Assembly: GCA_032718475.1 (NCBI GenBank)
Contig: JAUCBJ010002707.1
Location: 1-26,270 of the forward strand
Direction: 5' to 3'
Length of the DNA: 26,270 nt
Origin: Nemertoderma westbladi
Lineage: Eukaryota; Xenacoelomorpha; Nemertodermatida; Nemertodermatidae
Shown: positions 9,533 through 20,489 of the stretch, in pieces
Position numbering within the stretch: the first letter of the stretch is position 1
How the letters are laid out: each line of letters begins with the position of its first letter
Translations under genes and position numbers: made by a program
Notes under the pieces: generated by a model
Database searches by the model: none
Seen by the model: only the letters and a program-made list of their open reading frames with translations
Told to the model about the DNA's origin: nothing

Positions 9533-10841
9533 ACGGATTATGGTGCTTTTTTCATTAATTTTTACCGGTTTTAATATTCATGGTTTTTTATCTCCTAGTA
9601 TGATATCGTCTTATATATCACCGGTAATTAAAGATAAAACCGGTGATACTACAGACAAGAGTAATTACCGTCCTATTGCGGTTTCAAATATAATATGTAA
9701 AATATACGAATTGTTCATTTTAAGGCGAATTGATTGCTTACTGGCTACAACAGATAACCAATTCGGTTTCAAAGACAAACTAGGGACTGAACTTTGTGTC
9801 TATACGCTAAAAGAGATTATTAATTATTACTTAATTAATGGTTCTAATTTGTATATATCCTTCTTAGATGCTTCCAAAGCATTCGACAATGTAGATCATT
9901 CTAAATTATTTTCTAGATTATTTGAACGTAAAGTACCGTTTTTTATTATTAGGGTTATTATCTTCATGTATTCAAATCAAACCATGATCGTGCTATGGAA
10001 CGGTTTTAAATCCTTACCATTCACATGCTCCAATGGAGTCAGACAGGGTAGCCCGCTTAGCCCTAAATTTTTTAATTTGTTTATTAATCAACTAAGTATT
10101 GATCTTTGTAAATCTGAACTTGGATGTTCCTTAAACGATATGTGCATTAACCATTTAATATATGCTGATGATATCTGTATCATTGCCTCTACACCTATTG
10201 CTCTACAAGAGCTCATTGACATTTGTAGCAAGTTTGCATCTGCTAACGGTATGAAATTTAATGGTGCTAAATCAAAGTGCGTTTTTATGCGCAGTAAGAT
10301 GCGAAAACATTTTGATTTCGCGTCGATAATCTTGGACGGAAAACCACTTAAAGTCGTGGAGAGCTTTAAGTATTTAGGACATATTATATCAAGTGATTTT
10401 TCTGATGACCTCGATATTGGTGCACAGACGCGTCGTTTTTATGGACGGGCTAACATGTTAATACGTAAGTTTGCCAATTGCTCGAATCATATCAAGTTAC
10501 TTCTTTATACTACATATTGCTCAACTATTTATTGTAATGCTCTCTGGTCTAAAATATATTATACGAAATCTGTTTTTAATAAGTTGCATACCGCCATAAA
10601 CAAAACAGTCAGAAATTTATTTCGTTTACCTTTATTTAATGTTGAAACTGGTTTGCCTAACAGCGCCAGTGCTATGCTTGTTAATCTAGGTATTAAATCA
10701 CTTATTGAAATACATAGACATGCTCTATGTAGTTTGCATATACGTGTTGATAAATCTATAAACTCAATTATCTCTACTGTTCGCTTGGTGTGTCGCCCAG
10801 TCTCAGTATTATATAGTAACTTCATAACATTATGTAGATAG
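9519..10841 (+). CDS. LINE ORF2, C-terminal part: reverse transcriptase
   Basis: The reverse transcriptase core of the LINE, in a different frame from the endonuclease. Palm and finger motifs appear in order: SNYRPIAVSN (motif 1/2 region), SFLDASKAFDNV (motif A catalytic Asp near 9867), NGVRQGSPLSP (motif B), LIYADDICI (motif C YADD, Asp pair at 10167-10172), GMKFNGAKSKCVFM (motif D) and FKYLGHIIS (motif E). A thumb-like region and a Cys/His-poor C-terminal tail follow to TAG at 10839. All catalytic residues are present and there is no internal stop, so the element looks young apart from the T-run frameshift. An ATG at 9540 exists, but the domain clearly begins upstream, so I annotate the open frame from just after the T run rather than an independent start. 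Confidence 0.88.
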   Translation, partial: FYASKRIMVLFSLIFTGFNIHGFLSPSMISSYISPVIKDKTGDTTDKSNYRPIAVSNIICKIYELFILRRIDCLLATTDNQFGFKDKLGTELCVYTLKEIINYYLINGSNLYISFLDASKAFDNVDHSKLFSRLFERKVPFFIIRVIIFMYSNQTMIVLWNGFKSLPFTCSNGVRQGSPLSPKFFNLFINQLSIDLCKSELGCSLNDMCINHLIYADDICIIASTPIALQELIDICSKFASANGMKFNGAKSKCVFMRSKMRKHFDFASIILDGKPLKVVESFKYLGHIISSDFSDDLDIGAQTRRFYGRANMLIRKFANCSNHIKLLLYTTYCSTIYCNALWSKIYYTKSVFNKLHTAINKTVRNLFRLPLFNVETGLPNSASAMLVNLGIKSLIEIHRHALCSLHIRVDKSINSIISTVRLVCRPVSVLYSNFITLCR

Positions 10842-11215
10842 TCCAATTACTAATTTAACTTATTTTATTTTACGTCCTAATTAAATTTTACTATACTATA
10901 ATACTATGTGCTAAATATTAATATATATCTTATCTTTTACTGTACCATATGGCTGCAATATGCTGAAATAAATAAAGAAGAATATGTATATTATAACACA
11001 AAATTAGTGGTGGCAATGATGTGGTTAGTTACCACTAATATGTTAGATACCACTAATACCATCACTAATACCATCACTTACCTTTGGTAATGAAATACGC
11101 TATTTTAAGCTATGTTTGGTTAGTTATAGTTATTGTTTTTGTATAGTTTGGTGTGTGTTTAATTTCTTTCCTTCCAGTGTGAGTCCTTGTGTCAAATCAA
11201 TATAAATGTATATAC
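10842..11215 (+). other. LINE 3' untranslated region (estimated)
   Basis: AT-rich sequence after the RT stop, with AATAAATAAAG near 10968 as a possible polyadenylation signal. A short direct repeat, ACTAATACCATC, occurs twice near 11047-11075. No terminal microsatellite or poly-A that would define the element end is certain. Confidence 0.45.
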
Positions 11216-11240
11216 GATACTAAATAGGTATAGAGTTTGC

Positions 11241-11309
11241 TCAATTGTCCTTAAGATCCTTATCTTAAATTGACTTCCTTAAACATTTATTTGGTTAATA
11301 AATGTTTAA
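11241..11309. repeat. Two adjacent perfect hairpins
   Basis: The first is TTAAGAT / ATCTTAA around CCTT, within a wider TCAATT...AATTGA frame (about 11241-11273). The second has 13-nt perfect arms, TTAAACATTTATT (11279-11291) and AATAAATGTTTAA (11297-11309), with a 5-nt loop. They lie at the estimated 3' end of the LINE. They could be a 3'-end RNA structure, or a short palindromic repeat unrelated to it. Confidence 0.7.
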
Positions 11310-11520
11310 AAGAAATCAATATGTCGTTCACCATCCATCCATTCCGTAATAAAAGCAATTAAAATATGTAAATTTTGCCTCGATCAAGGTAATGGAACTC
11401 ATCACGAAAGGGTTGATGATTAATTGATTAATGAATTGTTCATTGGCCAGTTAGGTGTAAAAAATAAAAATTAAGGAAACTAAACTACTAGAAACGGCAT
11501 GCTGCATTGCAGCTGCATTT
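11310..11520. other. Short spacer between two LINEs
   Basis: About 200 bp of AT-rich DNA with repeated TGATTAATTGATTAATGAATTG-like words (about 11417-11440) and no coding evidence. It probably includes the 3' tail of the minus-strand RTE-like fragment. Confidence 0.4.
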
Positions 11521-12770
11521 TTAAGAATGCTGTGCCGGCTTGTCGACAAAATTGCGCCGCCACAACTCCCTATCACCCATGGCATTTGCTAGATCATTCG
11601 CATCTTCATGCCAGTGTTCTTTAAGATGCATCTCATGAAAGTCATGGGCTGTCCACCATGCTTATTCACTCCATGAGGCTGCCAAAGTACAAGATTATGC
11701 ACTGGCTGGTCCTCACGGCGAAAGCAATGTCCTGCAAAGTGGAGGCGACTTTGTTCTAGTGTCAAGCTTGGGGGAACCAATGAGACATCTCCAATGTTAT
11801 ATAGTCTCTGGATGGGGATGTGTGCATTGTACTTGACACAATGAACTCGGCGTAGCATTCTTGTGAATGTGCCATCCAGAGATTTGGTGTCCACAGCAGT
11901 TAGAGCCCAGCATGGACTCCCATAGAGGAGTACTGGAACTACTGCTGCTTTAAATAATCGGACCTCAAGTTTCCGATTAATTCTCTGTGACTTCCAAATC
12001 CTGGAAAGCCTATTCTAGGCTGCCCATGCCTTTCCCTTAGATATTCGAAGGTCCTCACCTGACTTCCGGATCCATGATCCCAGGTAACAGAATTCGTCCA
12101 CATGCCCAAGCATACCACCCTTTGAGCTTATGCTCATCCGATCAGAGACTTGCTGAGGACTTTCAAAGTTAACTGTCAGAATTTTGGTCTTTTTAGAGTT
12201 AATAGACCAACACTAGAAGCAGCATGTTCTAATGAGCTGAGGAGCCGTTGGGCTCCCTCTAATGATTCTGATAGTACTCCTAAGTCATCAGCAAAGTCTA
12301 GATCAGTTAGGTACTTGGCAGGATTTCCTCGACTTCTGGAGCCAGTAGGTGGAGTTATCATCACCCCATCATCATTATGATGATCTAAGGACATGCGTAG
12401 AACATAGTCAACCACAATTATGAACAACAATGGCGCAAGTGTGTCTCCTTGGAGGACTCCCCATAATACTTCAAATGGTTATGTGTCACCATCAACAGTA
12501 GACACAAATGTTGTCGAACCATCGTATACTGATCTGATTGCTGCAATAATTTCATCAGGAATCCCATATAATGAAAGTATGCTGAACATAGGTGAGCGAG
12601 AGACTGAATCAAAGGCCTTGAAGAAGTCAACAAAGATAACAGCCAGATATGCCTGTCTTTCTTTTTTGATAACTCTTCAATTATCCTTCTAAGTGCCAAA
12701 TTTGGCTCCATGGTCCCACGACCGTTACGGAACCCATTATGATTTCCACGGAGCAGTCTGTCAAAGGCAT
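11521..12770 (-). pseudogene. Decayed RTE-like LINE reverse transcriptase fragment
   Basis: On the minus strand, three frames together give an RTE/BovB-style reverse transcriptase from motif 2 to its C-terminus. Near 12720-12760 there is NGFRNGRGTMEPNLALRRIIEEL. Around 12620, in another frame, is IFVDFFKAFDSVSRSPMF (motif A). FEVLWGVLQGDTLAP (motif B) and YLTDLDFADDLGVL (motif C FADD, near 12290) follow. Then come EFCYLGSWIRKSGED (about 12090), LLYGSPCWAL, and the RTE-type tail RLHFAGHCFRRED...LVLWQPHG. The tail resumes in a shifted frame as DRELWRRNFVDKPAQHS and ends at 11521. Two in-frame nonsense codons (12479-12481 and 12015-12017) and at least three frameshifts (near 12660 in an A run, near 12200, near 11630) make it inactive. 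The endonuclease is missing, so it is 5'-truncated. Confidence 0.85.
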
Positions 12771-13212
12771 CCCTTATGCAATTTAAGAAACGCGAAGGAA
12801 ACTAAAAATCAAATGATGGATCTAGAAAATGCCTGCAATGAATCTCCAGCTGATGCAATAGGTTTCACCGGAGGAGTACTTCTGCTGGATGTACCATGTA
12901 ACATTGGAATATAGTTTCGTGCTCGATCCGGTTAATTCAGTGGGGACCTTCTATGATAGAATGTTTGAACCCTGAATCCCCTGAGACTGACAGGAGATTG
13001 ACAGTATACTCGTCCCTTAATCACCTGCATCCTCTAGTTAAGTTGCATACTATAGAAATAGGGTGAAATTATGATTATTTTGGATTAATTATATACTAGT
13101 GTTGTTTTTCTTCGGGAGTTTTAAGCCTACCTACACATACTGTTCAATACATACTTATTGTGTCAGTGTGCATTTTTAGAATTTCACCTGCATTGTTGCA
13201 AAACAGGTCCGT
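12771..13212. other. Spacer between RTE fragment and satellite
   Basis: About 440 bp with no recognisable coding region. A plus-strand frame around 12693-12914 mostly overlaps antisense RTE sequence and is not supported. Part of the DNA immediately next to the RTE fragment may be more of that element, too eroded to read. Confidence 0.45.
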
Positions 13213-13270
13213 CAGCTCACTTAGTGCACTTTAACCTTCAGCACTTACTGCTCTCTAACCTTTTGCACTT

Positions 13271-13978
13271 GCTGGTCTATAACTTTCAGCACTTACTGCT
13301 CTCTAACCTTCATCCCTTACTGTTCGTTGACTTTCAGCTCTTACTGCTCTCTAATCTTCAGCACTTACTGCTCTCTAACCTTCATCACGTACTGCTCTCT
13401 AACCATCAGCACTTACTGCTCCCTAACCATCAGCACTTACTGCTCTCTAACCATCAGCACTTACTGCTCTCTAACCATCAGCACTTACTGCTCTCTAACC
13501 ATCAGCACTTACTGCTCTATAACCTTCATCACGTACTGCTCTCAAACCATCACCACTTACTGCTCTCTAACCATCAGCACTTACTGCTCTCTAACCATCA
13601 GCACTTACTGCTCTCTAACCATCAGCACTTACTGCTCTATAACCTTCATCACGTACTGCTCTCTAACCATCAGCACTTACTGCTCTCTAACCATCAGCAC
13701 TTACTGCCCTCTAACCTTCATCACGTACTGCTCTCTAACCATCAGCACTTACTGCTCTCTAACCATCAGCACTTACTGCTCTCTAACCTTCATCACTTAC
13801 TGATCTCTAACCTTCAGCACTTACTGATCTCTAACCTTTAGCACTTACTGGTCTATAGCTTTCAGCACTTACTGCTCTCTAACCTTTAGCACTTGCTGGT
13901 CTATAACTTTCAGCACTTACTGCTCTCTAACCTTCATCCCTTACTGTTCGTTGACTTTCAGCTCTTACTGCTCTCTAA
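13271..13978 (+). repeat. Duplicated block within satellite, 624-bp offset
   Basis: A distinctive run of variant units recurs exactly 624 bp (26 units) apart, starting at 13271 and 13895. It is GCTGGTCTATAACTTTCAGC, later CATCCCTTACTGTTCGTTGA and CAGCTCTTACTG. The shared rare variants show a segmental duplication inside the left part of the array. Confidence 0.75.
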
Positions 13979-16199
13979 CCTTCATCACTTACTGCTCCCT
14001 AACCATCAGCACTTACTGCTCTCTAACCATCAGCACTTACTGCTCTCTAACCATCAGCACTTACTGCTCTCTAACCATCAGCACTTACTGCTCTCTAACC
14101 ATCAGCACTTACTGCTCTCTAACCTTCAGCACTTACTGCTCTCTAACCATCAGCACTTACTGCTCTCTAACCTTCAGCACTTACTGCTCTCTTACCATCA
14201 GCACTTACTGCTCTCTAACCTTCAGCACTTACTGCTCTCTAACCATCAGCACTTACTGCTCTCTAACCATCAGCACTTACTGCTCTCTAACCTTCAGCAC
14301 TTACTGCTCTCTAACCATCAGCACTTACTGCTCCCTAACCATCAGCACTTACTGCTCTCTAACCATCAACACTTACTGCTCTCTAACCTTCATCACTTAC
14401 TGCTCCCTAACCATCAGCACTTACTGCTCTCTAACCATCAGCACTTACTGCTCTCTAACCATCAGCACTTACTGCTCTCTAACCATCAGCACTTACTGCT
14501 CTCTAACCATCAGCACTTACTGCTCTCTAACCTTCAGCACTTACTGCTCTCTAACCATCAGCACTTACTGCTCTCTAACCTTCAGCACTTACTGCTCTCT
14601 TACCATCAGCACTTACTGCTCTCTAACCTTCAGCACTTACTGCTCTCTAACCATCAGCACTTACTGCTCTCTAACCATCAGCACTTACTGCTCTCTAACC
14701 TTCAGCACTTACTGCTCTCTTACCATCAGCACTTACTGCTCTCTAACCTTCAGCACTTACTGCTCTCTAACCATCAGCACTTACTGCTCTCTAACCATCA
14801 GCACTTACTGCTCTCTAACCTTCAGCACTTACTGCTCTCTAACCATCAGCACTTACTGCTCCCTAACCATCAGCACTTACTGCTCTCTAACCATCAACAC
14901 TTACTGCTCTCTAACCATCAGCACTTACTGCTATCTAACCATCAGCACTTACTGCTCTATAACCTTCATCACGTACTGCTTCTAACCATCAGTACTTACT
15001 GCTCTCTAACCATCAGCACTTACTGCTCTCTAACCATCAGCACTCACTGCTCTCTAACCATCAGCACTTACTGCTCTATAACCTTCATCACGTACTGCTC
15101 TCTAACCATCAGCACTTACTGCTCTCTTACCTTCAGCACTTACTGCTCCCTAACCATCATCACTTACTGCTCCATAACCATCAGAACGTACTGCTCTCTA
15201 ACCTTCAGCACTTACTGCTCTCTTACCTTCATCACGTACTGCTCTCTAACCACCAGCACTTACTGCTCTCTAACCTTTATCATTTACTACTCCCTAACCA
15301 TCAGCACTTACTGCTCTCTAACCTTCAGCACTTACTGCTCTCTAACCATCAGCACTTACTGCTCTCTAACCATCAGCACTTACTGCTCCCTAACCTTCAT
15401 CACGTACTGCTCTCTAACCATCAGCACTTACTGCTCCCTAACCATCAGCACTTACTGCTCTCTAACCATCAGCACTTACTGCTCTCTAACCATCAGCACT
15501 TACTGCTCTCTAACCATCAGCACTTACTGCTCTCTAACCATCAGCACTTACTGCTCTCTAACCTTCAGCACTTACTGCTCTCTAACCATCAGCACTTACT
15601 GCTCTCTAACCATCAGCACTTACTGCTCTCTAACCTTCAGCACTTACTGCTCTCTTACCATCAGCACTTACTGCTCTCTAACCTTCAGCACTTACTGATC
15701 TCTAACCTTCAGCACTTACTGCTCTCTAACCATCAACACTTACTGCTCTCTAACCATCAGCACTTACTGCTATCTAACCATCAGCACTTACTGCTCTATA
15801 ACCTTCATCACGTACTGCTTCTAACCATCAGTACTTACTGCTCTCTAACCATCAGCACTTACTGCTCTCTAACCATCAGCACTTACTGCTCTCTAACCAT
15901 CAGCACTTACTGCTCTCTAACCATCAGCACTTACTGCTCCCTAACCATCAGCACTTACTGCTCTCTAACCATCAGCACTTACTGCTCTCTAACCATCAGC
16001 ACTTACTGCTCTCTAACCATCAGCACTTACTGCTCTCTAACCATCAGCACTTACTGCTCTCTAACCTTCAGCACTTACTGCTCTCTAACCATCAGCACTT
16101 ACTGCTCTCTAACCATCAGCACTTACTGCTCTCTAACCTTCAGCACTTACTGCTCTCTTACCATCAGCACTTACTGCTCTCTAACCTTCAGCACTTACT

Positions 16200-18400
16200 G
16201 CTCTCTAACCATCAGCACTTACTGCTCTCTAACCATCAGCACTTACTGCTCTCTAACCATCAGCACTTACTGCTCTCTAACCATCAGCACTTACTGCTCT
16301 CTAACCATCAGCACTTACTGCTCTCTAACCATCAGCACTTACTGCTCTCTAACCTTCAGCACTTACTGCTCTCTAACCATCAGCACTTACTGCTCTCTAA
16401 CCATCAGCACTTACTGCTCTCTAACCTTCAGCACTTACTGCTCTCTTACCATCAGCACTTACTGCTCTCTAACCTTCAGCACTTACTGATCTCTAACCTT
16501 CAGCACTTACTGCTCTCTAACCATCAACACTTACTGCTCTCTAACCATCAGCACTTACTGCTATCTAACCATCAGCACTTACTGCTCTATAACCTTCATC
16601 ACGTACTGCTTCTAACCATCAGTACTTACTGCTCTCTAACCATCAGCACTTACTGCTCTCTAACCATCAGCACTTACTGCTCTCTAACCATCAGCACTTA
16701 CTGCTCTCTAACCATCAGCACTTACTGCTCCCTAACCATCAGCACTTACTGCTCTCTAACCATCAGCACTTACTGCTCTCTAACCATCAGCACTTACTGC
16801 TCTCTAACCATCAGCACTTACTGCTCTCTAACCATCAGCACTTACTGCTCTCTAACCTTCAGCACTTACTGCTCTCTAACCATCAGCACTTACTGCTCTC
16901 TAACCATCAGCACTTACTGCTCTCTAACCTTCAGCACTTACTGCTCTCTTACCATCAGCACTTACTGCTCTCTAACCTTCAGCACTTACTGCTCTCTAAC
17001 CATCAGCACTTACTGCTCTCTAACCATCAGCACTTACTGCTCTCTAACCTTCAGCACTTACTGCTCTCTAACCATCAGCACTTACTGCTCTCTAACCTTC
17101 AGCACTTACTGCTCTCTAAGCTCTAACCATCAGCACTTAGTGCTCTCTAACCTTCAGCAATTACTGCCCTCTAACCTTCAGCACTTACTGCTCTCTAACC
17201 ATCAGCACTTACTGCTCTCTAACCATCAGCACTTACTTCTCTCTAACCTTCATCACGTACTGCTCTCTAACCATCAGCACTTACTGCTCCCTAACCTTCA
17301 TCACGTACTGCTCTCTAACCATCAGCACTTACTGCTCCCTAACCATCAGCACTTACTGCTCTCTAACCATCAGCACTTACTGCTCTCTAACCATCAGCAC
17401 TTACTGCTCTCTAACCATCAGCACTTACTGCTCTCTAACCATCAGCACTTACTGCTCTCTAACCTTCAGCACTTACTGCTCTCTAACCATCAGCACTTAC
17501 TGCTCTCTAACCATCAGCACTTACTGCTCTCTAACCTTCAGCACTTACTGCTCTCTTACCATCAGCACTTACTGCTCTCTAACCTTCAGCACTTACTGAT
17601 CTCTAACCTTCAGCACTTACTGCTCTCTAACCATCAACACTTACTGCTCTCTAACCATCAGCACTTACTGCTATCTAACCATCAGCACTTACTGCTCTAT
17701 AACCTTCATCACGTACTGCTTCTAACCATCAGTACTTACTGCTCTCTAACCATCAGCACTTACTGCTCTCTAACCATCAGCACTTACTGCTCTCTAACCA
17801 TCAGCACTTACTGCTCTCTAACCATCAGCACTTACTGCTCCCTAACCATCAGCACTTACTGCTCTCTAACCATCAGCACTTACTGCTCTCTAACCATCAG
17901 CACTTACTGCTCTCTAACCATCAGCACTTACTGCTCTCTAACCATCAGCACTTACTGCTCTCTAACCTTCAGCACTTACTGCTCTCTAACCATCAGCACT
18001 TACTGCTCTCTAACCATCAGCACTTACTGCTCTCTAACCTTCAGCACTTACTGCTCTCTTACCATCAGCACTTACTGCTCTCTAACCTTCAGCACTTACT
18101 GCTCTCTAACCATCAGCACTTACTGCTCTCTAACCATCAGCACTTACTGCTCTCTAACCTTCAGCACTTACTGCTCTCTAACCATCAGCACTTACTGCTC
18201 TCTAACCTTCAGCACTTACTGCTCTCTAAGCTCTAACCATCAGCACTTAGTGCTCTCTAACCTTCAGCAATTACTGCCCTCTAACCTTCAGCACTTACTG
18301 CTCTCTAACCATCAGCACTTACTGCTCTCTAACCATCAGCACTTACTTCTCTCTAACCTTCATCACGTACTGCTCTCTAACCATCAGCACTTACTGTTCT
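16200..18400 (+). repeat. 1,110-bp higher-order tandem duplication in satellite
   Basis: Two copies, about 16200-17290 and 17310-18400, match with an offset of 1,110 bp. Marker variants move together: TGATCTCTAACC at about 16488 and 17598, ACGTACTGCTTCTAACC (a 1-nt-short unit) at 16601 and 17711, GCTCTCTAAGCTCTAACC (a 7-nt insertion) at 17111 and 18221, and the following TTAGTG and CAGCAATTACTGCCC variants. The 1-nt-short marker also appears at 14971 and 15810 (spacings 839 and 791 bp), so earlier amplification rounds used overlapping blocks. Confidence 0.88.
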
Positions 18401-20489
18401 CTTACCTTCATCACTTACTGATCTCTAACCATCAGCACTTACTGCCCTCTAACCTTCATCACGTACTGCTCTCTAACCATCAGCACTTACTGCTCCCTAA
18501 CCATCAGCACTTACTGCTCTCTAACCATCAGCACTTACTGCTCTCTAACCATCAGCACTTACTGCTCTCTTACCTTCATCACTTACTGATCTCTAACCAT
18601 CAGCACTTACTGCCCTCTAACCTTCAGCACTTACTGCTCTCTAACCTTCATCATTTACTACTCCCTAACCATCAGCACTTACTGCTCTCTAACCATCAGC
18701 ACTTACTGCTCTCTTACCTTCATCACTTACTGATCTCTAACCATCAGAACTTACTGCTCCCTAACCATCAGCACTTACTGCTCTCTAACCTTCATCATTT
18801 ACTACTCCCTAACCATCAGCACTTACTGCTCTCTTACCTTCATCACTTACTGATCTCTAACCATCAGCACTTACTGCTCTGTAACCATCAGCACTTACTG
18901 CTCTCTAACCTTCATCACGTACTGCTCTCTATCCATCAGCACTTACTGCTCTCTTACCCTCATCACTTTCTGATCTCTAACCATCAGCACTTACTGCCCT
19001 CTAACCTTCATCACGTACTGCTCTCTAACCATCAGCACTTACTGCTCCCTAACCATCAGCACTTACTGCTCTCTAACCACCAGCACTTACTGCTCTCTAA
19101 CCGTCATCACGTACTGCTCTTTAACCATCACCACTTACTGCTCCCTAACCATCAGCACTTACTGCCCTCTAACCTTCAGCACTTACTGCTCTCTAACCAT
19201 CAGCACTTACTGCTCCCTAACCATCAGCACTTACTGCCCTCTAACCTTCAGCACTTAATGCTCTCTAACCATCAGCACTTACTGCTCCCTAACCATCAGC
19301 ATTTACTGCTCTCTTACCTTCATCACTTACTGCTCTCTAACCATCAGCACTTACTGCCCTCTAACCTTCAGCACTTACTGCTCTCTAACCATCAGCACTT
19401 AATGCTCCCTAACCATCAACACTTACTGCTCTCTAACCATCAGCACTTACTGCTCTCTAACCATCAGCACTTACTGCTCTCTAACCATCAGCACTTACTG
19501 CTCTCTAACCTTCAGCACTTACTGCTCTCTAACCATCAGCACTTACTGCTCTCTAACCTTCAGCACTTACTGCTCTCTAACCATCAGCACTTACTGCTCT
19601 CTAATCATCACAACTTACTGCTCCCTAACCATCAGCACTTACTGCTCTCTAACCTTCAGCACTTACTGCTCTCTAACATTCATCACTTACTGCTCCCTAA
19701 CCATCAGCACTTACTGCCCTCTTACCTTCATCACGTACTGCTCTCTAACCATCACCACTTACTGTTCTCTAACCATCAGCACTTACTGCTCTCTAACCAT
19801 CAGCACTTACTGCCCTCTTATCTTCATCACTTAATGCTCTGTAACCATCACCACTTACTGATATCTAACCATCACCACTTACTGCTCTCTAACCTTCATC
19901 ACTTACTGCTCACTAACCTTCATCACTTACTGCTCACTAACCTTCACCACTTACTGCTCTCTAACCATCACCACTTACTGCTCTCTAACCATCACCACTT
20001 ACTGCTCTCTAACCTCATCACTTACTGCTCTTTAACCATCAGCACTTACTGCTCCCTAACCATCAGCACTTACTGCTCTCTAACCATCAGCACTTACTGC
20101 CCTCTTATCTTCATCACTTAATGCTCTGTAACCATCACCACTTACTGATATCTAACCATCACCACTTACTGCTCTCTAACCTTCATCACTTACTGCTCAC
20201 TAACCTTCATCACTTACTGCTCACTAACCTTCACAACTTACTGCTCTCTAACCATCACCACTTACTGCTCTCTAACCTTCATCACTTACTGCTCTTTAAC
20301 CATCAGCACTTATTGCTCCCTAACCATCAGCACTTACTGCTCTCTAACCTTCAGCACTTACTGCTCTCTAACCATCAGCACTTACTGCTCCCTAACCATC
20401 AGAACTTACTGCTCACTAACCTTCATCACTTACTGCCCTCTAACCTTCAGCACTTACTGGTCTCTAACCATCAGCACTTACTGCTCTAT

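Larger units (their letters stand above)
6100..11215 (+). mobile_element. Nearly full-length non-LTR retrotransposon (LINE), CR1/jockey-superfamily-like
   Basis: Consecutive plus-strand reading frames give an ORF1, an apurinic-type endonuclease and a LINE reverse transcriptase in the canonical order, with no LTRs. GC content rises at about 6120-6190 and falls again in the 3' part. Both outer boundaries are therefore estimates: the 5' UTR probably begins between about 6090 and 6190. The 3' UTR runs past AATAAA-like signals near 10965 to somewhere near 11.1-11.3 kb. I could not identify a target-site duplication or poly-A tail. The clade assignment rests on domain style only (ORF1 plus EEP plus RT, no visible RNase H). 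One frameshift interrupts ORF2. Confidence 0.85.
13213..20489 (+). repeat. 24-bp satellite array, about 300 units
   Basis: About 7.3 kb made of a 24-bp unit. Per unit on the plus strand: CTCTCTAACC, then WTCAKCAC, then KTACTG. The main variants after AACC are ATCAGCACTT, TTCAGCACTT and TTCATCACGT, plus ATCACCACTT mainly near the right edge. Edge units (13213-13330 and 19700-20489) are more diverged than the centre, the usual signature of unequal crossing-over. The unit is very asymmetric: the plus strand has about nine C to two G. Two plus frames (LLLSNHQH and STYCSLTI repeats) lack stops, while every minus frame has a stop in each unit. Single-base and 7-base indels shift these frames repeatedly, so I do not call them genes. 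Confidence 0.97.

Noticed and set aside
12693-12914. Plus-strand 73-codon frame next to the RTE fragment
   Set aside because: Half of it is antisense to recognisable RT sequence (NGFRNGRGTMEPN on the minus strand); the remainder has no motif.
13213-20489. CRISPR array
   Set aside because: The units are contiguous 24-mers with no unique spacers between conserved repeats, and the context is eukaryotic.
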